Positions 36,260-44,313 of a stretch of 64,000 bases of DNA are shown here, piece by piece; position 1 is the first letter of the stretch; each line of letters opens with the position of its first letter. The stretch comes from Thomasclavelia saccharogumia DSM 17460. GTDB taxonomy: Bacteria; Bacillota_I; Bacilli_A; Erysipelotrichales; Coprobacillaceae. The DNA lies in contig NZ_JMLH01000006.1 in assembly GCF_000686665.1 (NCBI RefSeq), positions 20,992 to 84,991 on the forward strand, in the 5' to 3' direction. Both the position numbers and the translations under genes were made by a program. The notes beneath the pieces are model-generated. The model worked only from the letters and a program-made list of their open reading frames with translations. It was not told the origin of the DNA and did not search any database.

Positions 36260-36704
36260 TCGTTTCCTCAAAATTATGAGTATGTTCATAATTTGTGGCA
36301 ATTAGATAATAAAAATCATCTTTACCATTATTTAAATGCATATAAATATTTTCATCTCTATTAAAAAAATCTAAGCTTTCAACATCTCTGATTATAATAT
36401 CAAAACCAGGTTCTTTGACTACTCTTTTTTTATGCAGAGATATTGTAAATAACTGATTATTACTATCTTTAAAAGATAACTGATCACCAACAATAATATC
36501 TTTAGATGTATATAAAATCTTAGTTAATTGTTTTGCCCCGATAGCATAAAAGCTAGTATTTACCTTAAGTTTATCTTTATAAGATATTGTTTTAATAAGC
36601 GGTACACTGTTTAAAACAATCAGCAGACAAATTGAAAGTGAAAATAAAACTTCAATTAATGTAAAACCTCTTCTATTGACTGATCCAATGCTGTTGTTTG
36701 CCAT
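36240..36704 (-). CDS. comGF: ComGF-like minor pseudopilin
   Basis: 154 residues with a prepilin N-terminus NRRGFTLIEVLFSLSICLLI (cleavage after Gly) and a beta-rich C-terminal domain including DVESLDFFNRDENIYM. AAGGAG precedes the ATG. Minor pilins of this kind help nucleate the DNA-uptake pseudopilus. Overlaps comGE and comGG. Confidence 0.75.
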   Translation of the reverse strand: MANNSIGSVNRRGFTLIEVLFSLSICLLIVLNSVPLIKTISYKDKLKVNTSFYAIGAKQLTKILYTSKDIIVGDQLSFKDSNNQLFTISLHKKRVVKEPGFDIIIRDVESLDFFNRDENIYMHLNNGKDDFYYLIATNYEHTHNFEETNDEILP

Positions 36705-36877
36705 AATTGTAACTCCTTAACATTTTGTTGTTCTAAATAATTTTGATAATCATCATTATTGATTTGGAAATGTCGCATACCAGTACGATAACAACTAAAA
36801 ATTACTACGATAATAGTAATAAAAATACTAAATGCCAACAAACTTTCAATCAAAGTCATTCCTTTATTCTTTGACAT
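36656..36877 (-). CDS. comGE: ComGE-like minor pseudopilin
   Basis: 73 residues; prepilin motif KNKGMTLIESLLAFSIF, hydrophobic helix, then a short polar tail. Small size fits ComGE. The start MSKNKG at 36877 overlaps the end of comGD and has only a weak ribosome site, suggesting translational coupling. Confidence 0.68.
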   Translation of the reverse strand: MSKNKGMTLIESLLAFSIFITIIVVIFSCYRTGMRHFQINNDDYQNYLEQQNVKELQLWQTTALDQSIEEVLH

Positions 36878-37271
36878 AAAACGTACCACTGCCAACATTA
36901 AAAATAATACTTCTACAATCATTTTGATTGCAGATAGTTAAGTGATTTCCTTTATTAATATTTCCATTTTCATTAAAATAAAGTTCAAAGCTATTTTGAA
37001 AATAATAATTACGATCTAATTCAATTTTTTGTTCACCCTGATAATCATAACAGATTTGATTATTATCAATTAAAATATCGATTCTTTCATGATTTAATAA
37101 AGCTTGAGTTTTAGCTTCCTGTAATAAAGCAATAATTAGTTTACACTGCTGATCAATAGATATGCAGGGTGGGGTAGTAATTGCAAAATGCAGACTAAAA
37201 ACGCTTAGAATAATAATGATACTAATTGTAAAGACTACTTCAATCAATGTAAAACCATGTTTATCTTGCAT
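36864..37271 (-). CDS. comGD: ComGD-like minor pseudopilin
   Basis: 135 residues from ATG 37271; prepilin motif DKHGFTLIEVVFTISIII, then a soluble domain with NQICYDYQGEQKIELDRNYY. Upstream in-frame starts at 37283 and 37286 are possible. Overlaps comGC by 11 bases. Confidence 0.75.
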   Translation of the reverse strand: MQDKHGFTLIEVVFTISIIIILSVFSLHFAITTPPCISIDQQCKLIIALLQEAKTQALLNHERIDILIDNNQICYDYQGEQKIELDRNYYFQNSFELYFNENGNINKGNHLTICNQNDCRSIIFNVGSGTFYVKE

Positions 37272-37563
37272 AAGCTTGACCATCACTAATAGAAATCGTT
37301 AAACCGCTAGGACAGGTTACCTGTTTTTCTGTTAAATAAGGGTGATCACCTGATGTTAGATCAGAAATACTTGCTGGTAGATGACCATTTTCAATTTCAT
37401 AAAGAACGATTTGAGAATTGACAACTTCAATTTGGGCATCACAGCTTTTTTCTTTAACAACTCTGTTTTTGCTTGTAACATTTGGTATAACTAATAATAA
37501 AATAACTAAAATAACTGAAATACAAAAAATCATTTCAATTAAAGTAAATCCTTTTTGTTTCAT
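37261..37563 (-). CDS. comGC: ComGC major competence pseudopilin
   Basis: 100 residues from ATG 37563 after GGAGGGAAAAG. Prepilin motif KQKGFTLIEMIFCISVILV, N-terminal helix, and a short globular domain with two or three cysteines. ComGC is the main subunit of the transformation pilus that captures DNA. An upstream start (37593) would precede the ribosome site and is rejected. Confidence 0.88.
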   Translation of the reverse strand: MKQKGFTLIEMIFCISVILVILLLVIPNVTSKNRVVKEKSCDAQIEVVNSQIVLYEIENGHLPASISDLTSGDHPYLTEKQVTCPSGLTISISDGQAYAR

Positions 37564-37608
37564 CTTTTCCCTCCGTTTTGTGATAAATATCATGAAATAT
37601 TCAAATTA

Positions 37609-38610
37609 CTATAAATTACCAATTATTGACATCATTGGAATAACAATTGAAACATAAACTAAAATAACGAATCCGGCTGTAAAACAGTAAATTAATGGTA
37701 CGACAAGCTTGATTATTTTCATGACTTTAAAATGTAAAGTGTCAATAGAAATCTTTAAATAATTATCAAGCGATTTATGAGCTTGATTATCATGAATCAA
37801 TAATTTAAAACTAGCAATAAAAAGAGGCTCAAAATAGTTAAACTGAGAAATGATATGTTCTAAAGATTCACCCTTTAAAATCTTTAGATATATTTCATAT
37901 ACCAACATTTTAATATCACTATCATCAATTTGTTGATAAAGCATTACAACGATATCGGTAGTATCATAGCCATTGATCAATAGTTCATTATAATATAGAG
38001 CAAATTTAATTGAATAATATTTTTGAATCATTTTTTGAATGAACCAAACATGAGTCACTAAAAAATCTATTAATTGATAATACTGTTTTTTTATTGCATA
38101 AACAGTTATTAAACAGGTACAGCTAAAACATATTAAGATCATTAAAATAAGAAAGGGAATGATTTTAAATAGGCTAAACATCATTTTAGTAATAAAACCA
38201 GATTCAATGGCAAATTCGACAAAAAGCTGCATTATTGAGGGTAGTAAGGCATAAATGATAAACAATGAAAACATCATTAAAAAGATAATCAATAAAATAG
38301 GGTAAGTTAATTCTTTTTTTAATTTATTAAATGTTTCGTCTCTTGTTTTACAAATATTTAAACTTTGAACAATTGCTTTAGATAGATTATTTTTAATTCT
38401 AAAAAATTTAAAATATTCAATGAACGTTCGATTAAAATCACCTTTGATTATTGCTTCATCTAATGTCAAACCATTATTTAATTTCTTTTTTAGATCTTCA
38501 ATTCGTTCATTACTATATATAAAAGAACATATCTCTAAAATATCTTGAATCAAATATCCCTGTTGTAAAAAATAAGCAATGCTTTCTAAAAAACGATATT
38601 CTTCATTCAT
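37609..38610 (-). CDS. comGB: ComGB pilus-assembly membrane protein
   Basis: GspF/PilC-like inner-membrane platform, 333 residues, with three to four hydrophobic segments (about 105-130, 155-180, 300-330) and two GspF-type cytoplasmic repeats. The start overlaps the end of comGA. It links the ComGA ATPase to pseudopilin assembly. Confidence 0.85.
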   Translation of the reverse strand: MNEEYRFLESIAYFLQQGYLIQDILEICSFIYSNERIEDLKKKLNNGLTLDEAIIKGDFNRTFIEYFKFFRIKNNLSKAIVQSLNICKTRDETFNKLKKELTYPILLIIFLMMFSLFIIYALLPSIMQLFVEFAIESGFITKMMFSLFKIIPFLILMILICFSCTCLITVYAIKKQYYQLIDFLVTHVWFIQKMIQKYYSIKFALYYNELLINGYDTTDIVVMLYQQIDDSDIKMLVYEIYLKILKGESLEHIISQFNYFEPLFIASFKLLIHDNQAHKSLDNYLKISIDTLHFKVMKIIKLVVPLIYCFTAGFVILVYVSIVIPMMSIIGNL

Positions 38611-39589
38611 AAAAAATTCCTGCTACCTGTTGATAATTAACCATGTTATTTTCCAATAAGATTTTTGCATTATCTTTAAAAGTAAGATAATCAACAGTCT
38701 GATTATTAAAAAAATCATTAATTTTTTTACGATCTAAGTATTCTGGTAAAACAAGCGGTGTATGCTTGTTTTTATGATAAAGCATCTTTTGTGACATTAC
38801 ACCAATTAAAACATCTTCAATATCTATTTTTAATATTCCTAAGTTCAATAGACGTCTAATCGTTGTCAAACAATTACTGGAATGAATCGTTGTTAAAACA
38901 AGATGTCCTGTCAAAGCACAGGTAATTGCCAATCTTGCCGTTTGTTCATCACGAATTTCTCCAATCATGATTATATCGGGATCATGGCGAAGAATTTGTT
39001 TTAATGAATTATTGTATGTAATACCCAATTTTTCATTGATTTGGATTTGTAAACAGTAAGATTTTTTAATTTCTATGGGATCTTCTAAAGTTACGATATT
39101 CTTATGATATTTTTGATTGATTGTATCCAACAAGGTATAAAGAGTGGTCGACTTTCCCGAACCGGTTGCCCCGCTAACAATAAATAGTCCGGAATTTAAA
39201 GTTACGATTTGGGCTAAAAATATTTTTACATCTTTAAAAATAGTAAGTTCCTCTAATGATAATTTACGATGATTATTCAATATTCTAATTACAATACTAT
39301 CAATATCTTTTCCTGGTAAACTGGAAACACGTAAATAATATGCATTATTATCGTATTGATAGTTTAAGTGCCCAGTTTGCGGTTTTAGCTGATAATTAAT
39401 ATCAACGTTTGATTTAAAACGAATATAATTTAATAATTTTATTCCTTGTTTATATTCTAAAGTATCATAAAGTATTAGATCTCCCTGTTGACGAAAAGAA
39501 ATAGTGCACTGTTGTTTTAGTAATAGATGAATATCTGATGTTTTACAAGCAATAGCATGGTTTATTATTTTTTCAAATAGATCATTCAT
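38603..39589 (-). CDS. comGA: ComGA traffic ATPase
   Basis: GspE/PilB-family ATPase that powers the DNA-uptake pilus, 328 residues. Walker A VSGATGSGKSTTLYTL (about 143-158), Asp box TLEDPIE, Walker B PDIIMIGEIRDEQTAR, His box TGHLVLTTIHS. TAGGAGGAA precedes the ATG. First gene of the complete comGA-GG set; the region up to efp carries its control signals. Confidence 0.93.
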   Translation of the reverse strand: MNDLFEKIINHAIACKTSDIHLLLKQQCTISFRQQGDLILYDTLEYKQGIKLLNYIRFKSNVDINYQLKPQTGHLNYQYDNNAYYLRVSSLPGKDIDSIVIRILNNHRKLSLEELTIFKDVKIFLAQIVTLNSGLFIVSGATGSGKSTTLYTLLDTINQKYHKNIVTLEDPIEIKKSYCLQIQINEKLGITYNNSLKQILRHDPDIIMIGEIRDEQTARLAITCALTGHLVLTTIHSSNCLTTIRRLLNLGILKIDIEDVLIGVMSQKMLYHKNKHTPLVLPEYLDRKKINDFFNNQTVDYLTFKDNAKILLENNMVNYQQVAGIFYE

Positions 39590-39696
39590 AAAATTTCCTC
39601 CTATTATCTTTTACAACAAAAAATCATAAATTACTTCAAAAAATAAAAAAATTCGTTTAAAATACTTTTTTATAGAACAGCAGCTTGTACATAACC

Positions 39697-39722
39697 ATTA
39701 CAACAAATATTACTGTTGTAAT
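39697..39722. promoter_or_regulatory. Inverted repeat upstream of comG
   Basis: ATTACAACA (39697-39705), 8-base spacer, TGTTGTAAT (39714-39722), a perfect 9-base dyad about 107 bases upstream of the comGA start. There is no T-run, so it is operator-like rather than a terminator. Confidence 0.55.
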
Positions 39723-39807
39723 ATAGCTCAAAATAATTCCTAACTTTTTTATTTATACAAATGAAAACCTATACATCATTTTTGACCTTGGATCTTAAAA
39801 GTTGCTG

Positions 39808-39837
39808 TTTTAATTTATTACTAGTGATAAATTAAAA
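39808..39837. promoter_or_regulatory. 30-base palindrome between comG and efp
   Basis: TTTTAATTTATTA (39808-39820), centre CTAG, TGATAAATTAAAA (39825-39837): one non-identical position in the arms. It lies in the divergent region between comG (minus) and efp (plus), about 30 bases upstream of the efp -35. Confidence 0.55.
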
Positions 39838-39865
39838 TTAGAGTATCAATAATTATCAAAATCTC

Positions 39866-39894
39866 TTCACTTTATCAATAATTTTTGATATAAT
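39866..39894 (+). promoter_or_regulatory. Promoter of efp
   Basis: TATAAT (39889-39894) with TGa extension; weak -35 TTCACT (39866-39871) at 17 bases. Confidence 0.65.
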
Positions 39895-39929
39895 CACAAA
39901 GTAAATTACAAATAAGGAGATTTTTTAAA

Positions 39930-40487
39930 ATGATTAGTGTTGGAGATTTAAGACCAGGTATTACTTTTGAATATGAAGGTAACCTATATGTTGTATTAGA
40001 CTATTCACATAACAAGACAGCTCGAGCAGCTGCTAATATTAGAATCAAGATGAAAAACTTAAGATCTGGATCAACTACAGAGGTTACTTTTGGGGGAAAT
40101 GATAAAGTAAAGAAAGCGCATATCGATAAAAATAAAATGCAATATCTATATAATTCTGGAGATGCATTAGTATTTATGGATAATGAAACTTATGAACAAA
40201 TTGAAATTCCTGCTGATAATTTAAAATGGGAAATTAATTTCTTAAAAGAAAGTGATGAAGTTGAAGTAACTAGCTATGAAGGGGAAGTTTTAGGAGTTTC
40301 TTTACCTATCAATGTTCCATTTAAAATTATTGAAACTGAACCAGCTGTTAAAGGAGATACTGCAACAGGAGCTACTAAAAATGCTATTATCGAAACTGGA
40401 TATCAAATCAAAGTGCCTTTATTCATTTCTGAAGGTGAAATAGTTATCGTAAATACAGTTGATGGTAAATATCAAGGTAGAGCTTAA
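39930..40487 (+). CDS. efp: Elongation factor P
   Basis: Relieves ribosome stalling at polyproline. 185 residues, three OB-like domains; the conserved loop is around residue 32 (YSHNKTARAAANIRIKMKN): a lysine is at the modification position. ISVGDLRPGITFEYEG and the C-terminal VNTVDGKYQGRA are typical. AAGGAG precedes the ATG. Monocistronic. Confidence 0.97.
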   Translation: MISVGDLRPGITFEYEGNLYVVLDYSHNKTARAAANIRIKMKNLRSGSTTEVTFGGNDKVKKAHIDKNKMQYLYNSGDALVFMDNETYEQIEIPADNLKWEINFLKESDEVEVTSYEGEVLGVSLPINVPFKIIETEPAVKGDTATGATKNAIIETGYQIKVPLFISEGEIVIVNTVDGKYQGRA

Positions 40488-40516
40488 CACTAGTTTTATT
40501 GAACTAGTGTTTTTTT
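40487..40516 (+). terminator. Terminator after efp
   Basis: ACACTAGTT (40487-40495) pairs with AACTAGTGT (40502-40510), then six Ts. Confidence 0.92.
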
Positions 40517-40543
40517 CATACTTTTTTTCTTCTTGCATATAAT
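40515..40543 (+). promoter_or_regulatory. Sigma-E-like promoter of spoIIIAH
   Basis: TTCATACT (40515-40522), a 13-base spacer, CATATAAT (40536-40543). Each element differs by one base from the Bacillus sigma-E consensus as I recall it (KTCATATT and CATACAAT). The TATAAT inside could also serve sigma-A. Mother-cell sigma-E control is expected for spoIIIAH. Confidence 0.5.
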
Positions 40544-40569
40544 AAAGTAGTTGATAAAGGAGAAAGAAA

Positions 40570-41037
40570 ATGAATAGACAAGCAATTACTTTTTTAACTT
40601 TATTTAGTCTAATTTTAGTATTATCAATTTATTATATTCTTCTGCCACCAGAAAATACTGCTAATGAAGTTGCTGTAAATAATCAAGAGGTATCGCAAAT
40701 CGAAGCCCTGCAGAAGAACTTAGATAAAGAAAGAGAAGATCTAATCAGCGAAAATAATGCTATTATTGCTTCGAGCAAAAGTGATAGTGATAAAATAGCA
40801 TCAGCTTTAGCAACAATTAGTGAAGCTAAAGAAACAGCTGCTTTAGAAGCAAAAATCACAAAGATTGTAAATGAGGCTGGATTTAAAAATGTTTTTGTAG
40901 AAGTGGAAAATAAAACTATTAAGGTCGTTGTTGATAAAAAAGATGGCAGTGTAAATGATGCTAATGGTATAATTAAAATAATTATGGAAGAAACTAAAAA
41001 TGAGTATCAAGTAGAAGTTAAGTTTATTGAGTCTTGA
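40570..41037 (+). CDS. spoIIIAH: Stage III sporulation protein AH
   Basis: Mother-cell membrane protein whose extracellular domain pairs with forespore SpoIIQ to form the feeding-tube channel. 155 residues: a single N-terminal anchor MNRQAITFLTLFSLILVLSI, a long charged helix, then a YscJ/FliF-like ring domain with FKNVFVEVENKTIKVVVDKK. Unlike in Bacillus and Clostridium, spoIIIAA-AG are not next to it; only efp is conserved as neighbour. Confidence 0.88.
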   Translation: MNRQAITFLTLFSLILVLSIYYILLPPENTANEVAVNNQEVSQIEALQKNLDKEREDLISENNAIIASSKSDSDKIASALATISEAKETAALEAKITKIVNEAGFKNVFVEVENKTIKVVVDKKDGSVNDANGIIKIIMEETKNEYQVEVKFIES

Positions 41038-41062
41038 ATTTTTTCTTGATTTTATATACAAT
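41034..41062 (+). promoter_or_regulatory. Promoter of the asp23-family gene
   Basis: TTGAAT (41034-41039), 17-base spacer, TACAAT (41057-41062). The -35 overlaps the end of spoIIIAH. Confidence 0.6.
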
Positions 41063-41088
41063 AAAGGTATATAAAAGGAGCATTTGTT

Positions 41089-41427
41089 ATGAGTCAAGAA
41101 TATTATTCAGTAGAAAAAGAAACAAATTTGGGAGCTTTAAATATTGGGTTAAATGTATTTCAGTCAATTGTTATTAAAGCTGTAGAATCAATTGATGGCG
41201 TAGATTTTGAAGGAAATATGATTCCAATGCCTGGTAGTGGACCAGTAACAGTACGCTTAAATAAGAACAATCAGGTAATTGTTGATGTCGCTATTTTAAT
41301 TGATTACGGTTTGAATGTTACATCTACAACTAATGCATTACAAAACAAGATAGCACAAAGCTGTTTTGAAATGACAGGAATAAAAAATATTAAAGTCAAT
41401 ATTGAAGTTAAAGGTATTAATTTTTAA
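41089..41427 (+). CDS. Asp23/Gls24 family envelope-stress protein (YqhY-like)
   Basis: 112 residues with the DUF322/Asp23 pattern: LGALNIGLNVFQSIVIKAVE, VDVAILIDYGLNVTSTT and KNIKVNIEVKGINF. The Bacillus homologue YqhY lies next to accBC and nusB and influences fatty-acid synthesis; here nusB also follows. Cytoplasmic; exact role unknown. Confidence 0.9.
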   Translation: MSQEYYSVEKETNLGALNIGLNVFQSIVIKAVESIDGVDFEGNMIPMPGSGPVTVRLNKNNQVIVDVAILIDYGLNVTSTTNALQNKIAQSCFEMTGIKNIKVNIEVKGINF

Positions 41428-41454
41428 AGATTATCTTTTGATAATCTTTTTATT
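41426..41454 (+). terminator. Terminator between asp23 and nusB
   Basis: AAAGATTATC (41426-41435), loop TTTT, GATAATCTTT (41440-41449), then Ts. Confidence 0.85.
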
Positions 41455-41476
41455 TATTTATTTTAAGATATAAATA

Positions 41477-41485
41477 TGGTAAAAT
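41477..41485 (+). promoter_or_regulatory. Extended -10 promoter of the nusB operon
   Basis: TGgTAAAAT at 41477-41485; the -35 is weak. It would drive the long nusB-recN run. Confidence 0.5.
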
Positions 41486-41515
41486 CATCTTAGATATTTT
41501 GGAAGGACGGTTTAA

Positions 41516-41920
41516 ATGAAAAAATATAGAAAAAAATTAATTAGAGAAAAAGCAGTTATTGCGATTTATCAAAAATTACTCGTTGATATAAATGAAGATG
41601 AAGTACGTGAATATTTAAATAGTGATAAAGATCTTGTTAGTGATAAAGATGATTATGATTATTGTTTTATGTTAATTACAAGCATTGCTAATGAGATTGA
41701 AAAATATAAATCAGAAGTAGCTAAATATTTGAAATCAGGCTGGACTATTGATAGATTATCTAAGATGGAGCTGGCAATTCTTTTAGTAGGATGTTATGAA
41801 TTATTAGAAACAAAACAGAGTAAGGAAGTTATTATTAATGAAGCTGTTGAACTTTCAAAAAAATATTGTGATGAAGATGCTTATAAATTTGTTAATGGAT
41901 TATTGAATAAGATCAAGTAA
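41516..41920 (+). CDS. nusB: Transcription antitermination protein NusB
   Basis: 134-residue all-helical NusB, partner of NusE (S10) in rRNA antitermination. YRKKLIREKAVIAIYQKLL at the start and the C-terminal VIINEAVELSKKYCDEDAYK with FVNGLLNKI are typical. GGAAGGACGG precedes the ATG. It overlaps the start of xseA by one base. Confidence 0.95.
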   Translation: MKKYRKKLIREKAVIAIYQKLLVDINEDEVREYLNSDKDLVSDKDDYDYCFMLITSIANEIEKYKSEVAKYLKSGWTIDRLSKMELAILLVGCYELLETKQSKEVIINEAVELSKKYCDEDAYKFVNGLLNKIK

Positions 41921-43236
41921 TGGAAAAAAAATATTTAACAGTCAGCGCTTTAAATCGTTATTTAAAAGCCCGAATCGATGCTGACGAACAGTTGCAAAAA
42001 ATATTAATAAAAGGTGAGATTTCCAATTTTAAGCATCATAGTTCAGGACATCTTTATTTTACTTTAAAAGATGAATATTCAAGAATAAATGCTGTTATGT
42101 TCGCTTCGAAAGCTAAAAAAATTCCTTTTAAACTAGAAAATGGAATGAAAGTGCTGATACAGGCTAGTGTATCTGTATATGACGTTGCTGGAACATATCA
42201 GCTATATGTTGATAATATTGAGCAGGATGGTTTAGGAAATCTTTTTTTAAGATATGAACAGTTAAAAAAACAGCTTCTTTTAGAAGGCTTATTTGATTTA
42301 GATCATAAATCAAAGATTCCTAAATTTCCTAGTAAAATTGCTGTTTTATCAGCATATCCTAGTGCTGCATTAGCCGATATTGTAAGAACGATCAAGTTAA
42401 GATTCCCTGTTGTTCGCGTAATCGTATTTCCTATTCCGGTTCAAGGAAAGGATGCCTATTTGCAAATAATGAAAACTTTGAGTTACGTTGATAGTTTAGG
42501 TTTTAGTACTATTATTATTGCTCGTGGCGGTGGCTCTTTGGAAGATTTATGGAATTTTAATGAGGAGGCCTTAGCTAGAACGATATATAGTTGTAAAACA
42601 CCTATCATCAGTGGTGTGGGACATGAGGTTGATTTTACGATTTGTGATTTGGTTTCTGACTATCGGGCTGCTACACCAACGGCAGCAGCGATCAAAGCAA
42701 CACCAGATTTAGTGGAATTACAACAAAATGTAAATAATTTACAGTATACGCTAAATACCTTAATGAAACAAAAAATTGCTTTGAATAAACAAGCCCTTAC
42801 AAAGATAAAATCATTTTACTTATTTAAAAATCCTGATAAATTATTTGAAGATAAAAAAGCTAAAGTAGATTACTTATATGACCGCCTAAATGATGTTTTT
42901 GCTTATAATTTAACGAATCAGAGTAATAAAATGAAACATTTGATACAATCTTTTGAGCATCAAACTAATTTATTTACAATTACTCAGCAAAATCATATAA
43001 ATCTAATGATGCAGGCAATGCAGCAGTTAATGAAGCAAAAAATTCAATCTGATCAGGAAAAGTTTTATTTTACATTATCAAAATTAAATACTCTTTCTCC
43101 TTTAAAAACACTTGAAAGAGGATATGCAATCATATTAAAAGACGAAAAACTTATCTCTTCATCATTAGATCTTAAATCAGGAGATAAAGTTGAAATCAAA
43201 ATGAAAGACGGCATGAAAAATGCTATTATTGAATAG
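41920..43236 (+). CDS. xseA: Exodeoxyribonuclease VII large subunit
   Basis: 438 residues. N-terminal OB domain (GEISNFKHHSSGHLYFTLKD at about 28), central nuclease domain (IIIARGGGSLEDLWNFNEE at about 200, GVGHEVDFTICDLVSDYRAATPTAAA), coiled-coil C-terminus. Degrades single-stranded DNA with XseB. The Bacillus gene folD, which usually lies between nusB and xseA, is absent. Confidence 0.96.
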   Translation: MEKKYLTVSALNRYLKARIDADEQLQKILIKGEISNFKHHSSGHLYFTLKDEYSRINAVMFASKAKKIPFKLENGMKVLIQASVSVYDVAGTYQLYVDNIEQDGLGNLFLRYEQLKKQLLLEGLFDLDHKSKIPKFPSKIAVLSAYPSAALADIVRTIKLRFPVVRVIVFPIPVQGKDAYLQIMKTLSYVDSLGFSTIIIARGGGSLEDLWNFNEEALARTIYSCKTPIISGVGHEVDFTICDLVSDYRAATPTAAAIKATPDLVELQQNVNNLQYTLNTLMKQKIALNKQALTKIKSFYLFKNPDKLFEDKKAKVDYLYDRLNDVFAYNLTNQSNKMKHLIQSFEHQTNLFTITQQNHINLMMQAMQQLMKQKIQSDQEKFYFTLSKLNTLSPLKTLERGYAIILKDEKLISSSLDLKSGDKVEIKMKDGMKNAIIE

Positions 43237-43245
43237 AGGTAAATT

Positions 43246-43461
43246 ATGGACAATATTACATTTGAACAAGCTATGAAGCGACTTGAAGAAATTATTAAAG
43301 AACTTGAAGATAATCAAACATCGTTAGAAAATAGTGTCGAGCTATTTCAAGAAGGGATTAAACTATCTAAAATTTGTAGTGATAAATTAGCGGGAATTGA
43401 AGACAAAGTAGCTAAAATCTTAGTTGATGGAAAATTGGAAGATTTAAAGATCGAGGAATAG
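43246..43461 (+). CDS. xseB: Exodeoxyribonuclease VII small subunit
   Basis: 71 residues; TFEQAMKRLEEIIKELEDNQ and SLENSVELFQEGIKLSKIC are diagnostic. Forms the coiled-coil small subunit of ExoVII. Lies 9 bases after xseA and 3 before ispA. Confidence 0.95.
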   Translation: MDNITFEQAMKRLEEIIKELEDNQTSLENSVELFQEGIKLSKICSDKLAGIEDKVAKILVDGKLEDLKIEE

Positions 43462-43464
43462 CGG

Positions 43465-44313
43465 ATGGAAAAATTAATTAGTGAAATAAATGACAGGCTA
43501 TTACAAATAATTGATAGATTTCAAGATTCGACTGTTAAAGAAGCAATGCGATATTCATTAATGGCAGGCGGTAAAAGAATTCGGCCGGTGATGATGCTGC
43601 AAATAATTAGAAGTTATAACATTGATTATCATGACTATATTGATGCTGCCTGTGCAATAGAAATGATTCACACTTACTCATTGATTCATGATGACCTGCC
43701 AGGTATGGATAATGATGATCTACGACGCGGTAAGCCAACATGTCATAAACAGTTTGATGAAGCAACAGCGATTTTAGCCGGAGATGGTTTGTTAAATGAA
43801 GCAGTAAATGTTATTTTAGAAGCAGATTTTAATAATGAATTAAAAATCTCGTTACTACAAACTTTGTATCAGGCAAGTGGTGTAAATGGCATGATTTTAG
43901 GACAAGCATTAGATATGAAGTATGAAAATCAAAAAGCTGATCAACAGGAATTAGATTTGATTCATCGTCATAAGACCGGTGATTTAATTAGTGCAGCGAT
44001 GAAAATGGGTGCTTTGATTGCTAATAAAAATGATGCTGCTATTTGGCAGGAAATTGGCTATAAAATAGGATTAGCATTTCAAATTCAAGATGATGTTCTT
44101 GATGTAATTGGAAATAGTGAAATTTTAGGAAAAAACGTAGGTAGTGATATTGAAAATCATAAATCCACTTATGTTTCTTTGATGGGAATCGAAAAGTCTC
44201 AAGAAATAATTGAACAGTATTTTAATGAGGTAGATGAACTTATCAATAAATTAAAAATTAATCATGAAGTGATTTTAGAAATAATAAAAAAAATAAAGAG
44301 AAGAGTGAAATAA
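43465..44313 (+). CDS. ispA: Polyprenyl synthetase (farnesyl/geranyl diphosphate synthase)
   Basis: 282 residues. First Asp-rich motif IHDDLPGMDNDDLRRGKPT (about 76-94), second QIQDDVLDVIG (about 207-217), GGKRIRP near residue 33. Condenses IPP with DMAPP/GPP to the C15 precursor for UppS. It overlaps dxs by one base, linking the two pathway steps. Confidence 0.93.
   Translation: MEKLISEINDRLLQIIDRFQDSTVKEAMRYSLMAGGKRIRPVMMLQIIRSYNIDYHDYIDAACAIEMIHTYSLIHDDLPGMDNDDLRRGKPTCHKQFDEATAILAGDGLLNEAVNVILEADFNNELKISLLQTLYQASGVNGMILGQALDMKYENQKADQQELDLIHRHKTGDLISAAMKMGALIANKNDAAIWQEIGYKIGLAFQIQDDVLDVIGNSEILGKNVGSDIENHKSTYVSLMGIEKSQEIIEQYFNEVDELINKLKINHEVILEIIKKIKRRVK

Noticed and set aside
39640..39680. 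A4-N5-T4 match and an AACGAATT sequence upstream of comGA, resembling a ComK box and a SigX cin-box
   Set aside because: Both occur easily by chance in DNA this AT-rich; ComK is a Bacillus protein, the cin-box match has two mismatches, and no second ComK half-site has proper spacing.
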